Below, piece by piece: positions 62,529 to 64,000 of a stretch of DNA of 64,000 bases. The DNA comes from Comamonas testosteroni (lineage in GTDB: Bacteria; Pseudomonadota; Gammaproteobacteria; Burkholderiales; Burkholderiaceae_C). A program made the position numbers and the translations under genes. Within the stretch, counting starts at the first letter, position 1. Every line of letters begins with the position of its first letter. Where the stretch lies: assembly GCF_014076415.1 (NCBI RefSeq), contig NZ_CP043568.1, forward strand, positions 3,596,001 to 3,660,000. Direction: 5' to 3'. The notes below the pieces were generated by a model. The model saw nothing but the letters and a program-made list of their open reading frames with translations, ran no database searches and was not told where the DNA came from.

Positions 62529-62636
62529 CATGGCCGATCGTCGTGTAGCATCGGTGCATCAAATTGTGAGCCTTTGGTTCCATTTGTCACGCCGGCAGCG
62601 GCGTCTCTTGTTCATTTTGAAAAAAGGGAAAAGCAG

Positions 62637-64000
62637 ATGAGTCACGCAATCGCAACCGATGCCGGCCTGACGTGGCAGACCGGCCCGATTCGCCCCAGAG
62701 CCTGCACCTGCGGCAGCGTGGTGTGCCAGTTGCTGCATGAGCGGGTGATGAGCGATATGTCGCGCCGCATGTTTGTCGGTGGTGTGGCAGCGACGATGGC
62801 TCCGTTTGTAGGCCTGCATGCGGCCGAGCCCGGTGCCGGCGGCACGCCCCAGCAGGCCGACCGCCCCGTGTTGCTGACCAATCTGCGCCTGTTTGACGGT
62901 ACGGGCAAGTCGGTGCGCCAAGGCGTGCAGGTGCTGATCCAGGGCAAGCTGATTGCCGCCCTGCCCTCTGCCGGCGAGAAGGTAGAAGGTGCGCAAGTGA
63001 TCGACTGCCAGGGCAAGCTGGTGATGCCGGGCATGATCGATACGCACTGGCACACCATGCTGGCGGCCGTGCCGCAAATGACGGCCATGACGGCAGATCT
63101 GGGCTATCTGTACATCTCCGCCGCACAAGAGGCGCAGCGCACGCTGATGCGCGGCTTCACTGCGGTTCGCGACGCGGGCGGCCCCGCCTTTGCGCTCAAG
63201 CGCGCGATCGACGAGGGCATGATCCCGGGCCCGCGCATCTATCCGAGCGGGGCGATGATTTCTCAGACCTCGGGCCATGGCGACTTCCGCCTTCGCAGCG
63301 ATATTCCACGTGCAGCGAACGAGCCGCTGAGCATGGTGGAGCAAACCGGCGTGTCCATGATTGCGGACGGCGAGGCCGAGGTGCTGCGCCGCGTGCGCGA
63401 GCAGTTGATGCTGGGGGCATCGCAAATCAAGATGCTGGCAGGCGGCGGCGTGGCATCGCTGTACGACCCGCTGGACAGCACCCAGTTCACCGAGAAGGAG
63501 CTGCGCGCCGGCGTGGAAGCCGCCGCAGACTGGAACACCTATGTAATGTCGCATGTTTACACGCCCAAAGGCATCAAGCGGGCCATCAAGGCGGGCGTGA
63601 AGAGCATCGAACACGGCCAGTTGGCCGACGAGGAAAGCGTGCGCATGATGCGCGACGAGGGCGTGTGGTGGAGCCTGCAGCCGTTTCTGCAGGACGAGGA
63701 CGCCAACCCCTACACCGATGCGGTGCGCCGCGAGAGCCAGTCGCGCGTGGCCCAGGGCACGGTGCGCGCCTATGAGATGGCGCAGAAGTACGGCATCAAG
63801 ACGGGCTGGGGCACGGACATTCTGTTCAGCCCCAGGGGCACTGTCACACAAGGCAAGCAACTGGCCAAGCTGACGCGCTTTTACGACCCGATGACGCTGC
63901 TGAAGCAGGCCACAGGCACCAACGGCGAACTGCTGGCCCTGTCGGGCGAGCGCAACCCCTACCCCCAGCCTCTGGGCCGCATCGCCCCTGGCGCATTTGC
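62637..64000 (+). CDS. metal-dependent amidohydrolase with internal Tat-like motif (3' end cut)
   Basis: The frame is open from ATG 62637 to the window edge (454 residues visible). Residues 37-65 contain MSDMSRRMFVGGVAATMAP, a Tat-type signal, so translation may start at 62748 or 62757 rather than 62637. The amidohydrolase motifs follow: MPGMIDTHWHTM (HxH), QIKMLAGGG with a candidate carbamylated Lys, VMSHVYTP, SIEHGQLAD and GWGTDILF. It resembles imidazolonepropionase-like or Xaa-Pro dipeptidase-like hydrolases. Probably exported and cofactor-loaded in the cytoplasm. Confidence 0.88.
   Translation, partial: MSHAIATDAGLTWQTGPIRPRACTCGSVVCQLLHERVMSDMSRRMFVGGVAATMAPFVGLHAAEPGAGGTPQQADRPVLLTNLRLFDGTGKSVRQGVQVLIQGKLIAALPSAGEKVEGAQVIDCQGKLVMPGMIDTHWHTMLAAVPQMTAMTADLGYLYISAAQEAQRTLMRGFTAVRDAGGPAFALKRAIDEGMIPGPRIYPSGAMISQTSGHGDFRLRSDIPRAANEPLSMVEQTGVSMIADGEAEVLRRVREQLMLGASQIKMLAGGGVASLYDPLDSTQFTEKELRAGVEAAADWNTYVMSHVYTPKGIKRAIKAGVKSIEHGQLADEESVRMMRDEGVWWSLQPFLQDEDANPYTDAVRRESQSRVAQGTVRAYEMAQKYGIKTGWGTDILFSPRGTVTQGKQLAKLTRFYDPMTLLKQATGTNGELLALSGERNPYPQPLGRIAPGAF

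Noticed and set aside
62559..63860. 433-codon open frame on the minus strand
   Set aside because: It is antisense to the amidohydrolase, whose HxH, Lys, His and Asp motifs are all in order. The minus-strand product is His/Ala/Arg-rich and unrecognisable.

Overview
The window looks like chromosome of a betaproteobacterium of the Comamonadaceae, most probably Comamonas or a close relative. This is inferred from the GC-rich housekeeping genes, the exbB-exbD, lpxK-Trm112-kdsB-adk order and the protein sequences; no 16S rRNA is present. The left half is a Mu-like transposable prophage whose far end lies outside the window. The right half is ordinary chromosome with a decayed accessory strip between them.

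Prophage (1 to about 29,866). Late genes run leftward on the minus strand from a lysis cassette (SAR-type lysozyme, nested Rz/Rz1) through small and large terminase subunits, portal, Mu F-like head protein, a 792-residue protease-scaffold-capsid polyprotein, neck proteins and tail tube to the tape measure protein cut by base 1. No sheath gene is seen, so a siphovirus tail is likely. A leftward repressor and a rightward early operon (Ner-like, KilA-N, MuA-like and MuB-like transposition proteins, DUF3164, GemA-like, Mor) diverge at about 17.45 kb, where a palindrome sits in the spacer of a good early promoter. The right end is marked by three copies of CTTTGGCAC(A/C)AA spaced exactly 22 bp apart, as expected for transposase-binding sites.

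Cargo. Three AT-richer modules are set into this phage. (a) 7.25-8.82 kb: an unrecognised 340-residue soluble protein and a four-helix membrane protein, inside the structural operon. (b) 15.2-16.7 kb: a solitary OLD-like ATPase with TOPRIM-like motifs, just downstream of the repressor. (c) 25.1-29.0 kb: an OLD ATPase-TOPRIM nuclease overlapping a UvrD-like helicase, a Gabija-type pair, between mor and the phage end. Modules (a) and (b) finish in the same 18-nt terminator hairpin. The phage therefore resembles a carrier of several defence or exclusion systems; module (a) is the best candidate for something undescribed.

Accessory strip (about 29.9-35.9 kb). It holds six small orphan genes on the minus strand (L7/L12-like domain, zinc-ribbon membrane protein, lipoprotein, GNAT acetyltransferase and others), an H-NS-like gene, a frameshifted phage-type adenine methylase abutting a decayed IS5-family transposase, and an IS110-type fragment.

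Chromosome (35.9-64 kb). A CHASE3-like/PAS/PAS/GAF/GGDEF/EAL signalling protein is followed by a SMI1/KNR4 protein, a decayed DODA-type dioxygenase, sodB, xseA, exbB-exbD, a DyP peroxidase, tRNA-Val(GAC), an AHSA1/SRPBCC protein, a CHAD protein, the divergent dkgB/LysR pair, a GntP-permease fragment, lpxK-Trm112-kdsB-adk, an L-asparaginase, lexA with its SOS box, two UspA paralogues, several small unknown genes, and an amidohydrolase cut by the right edge.
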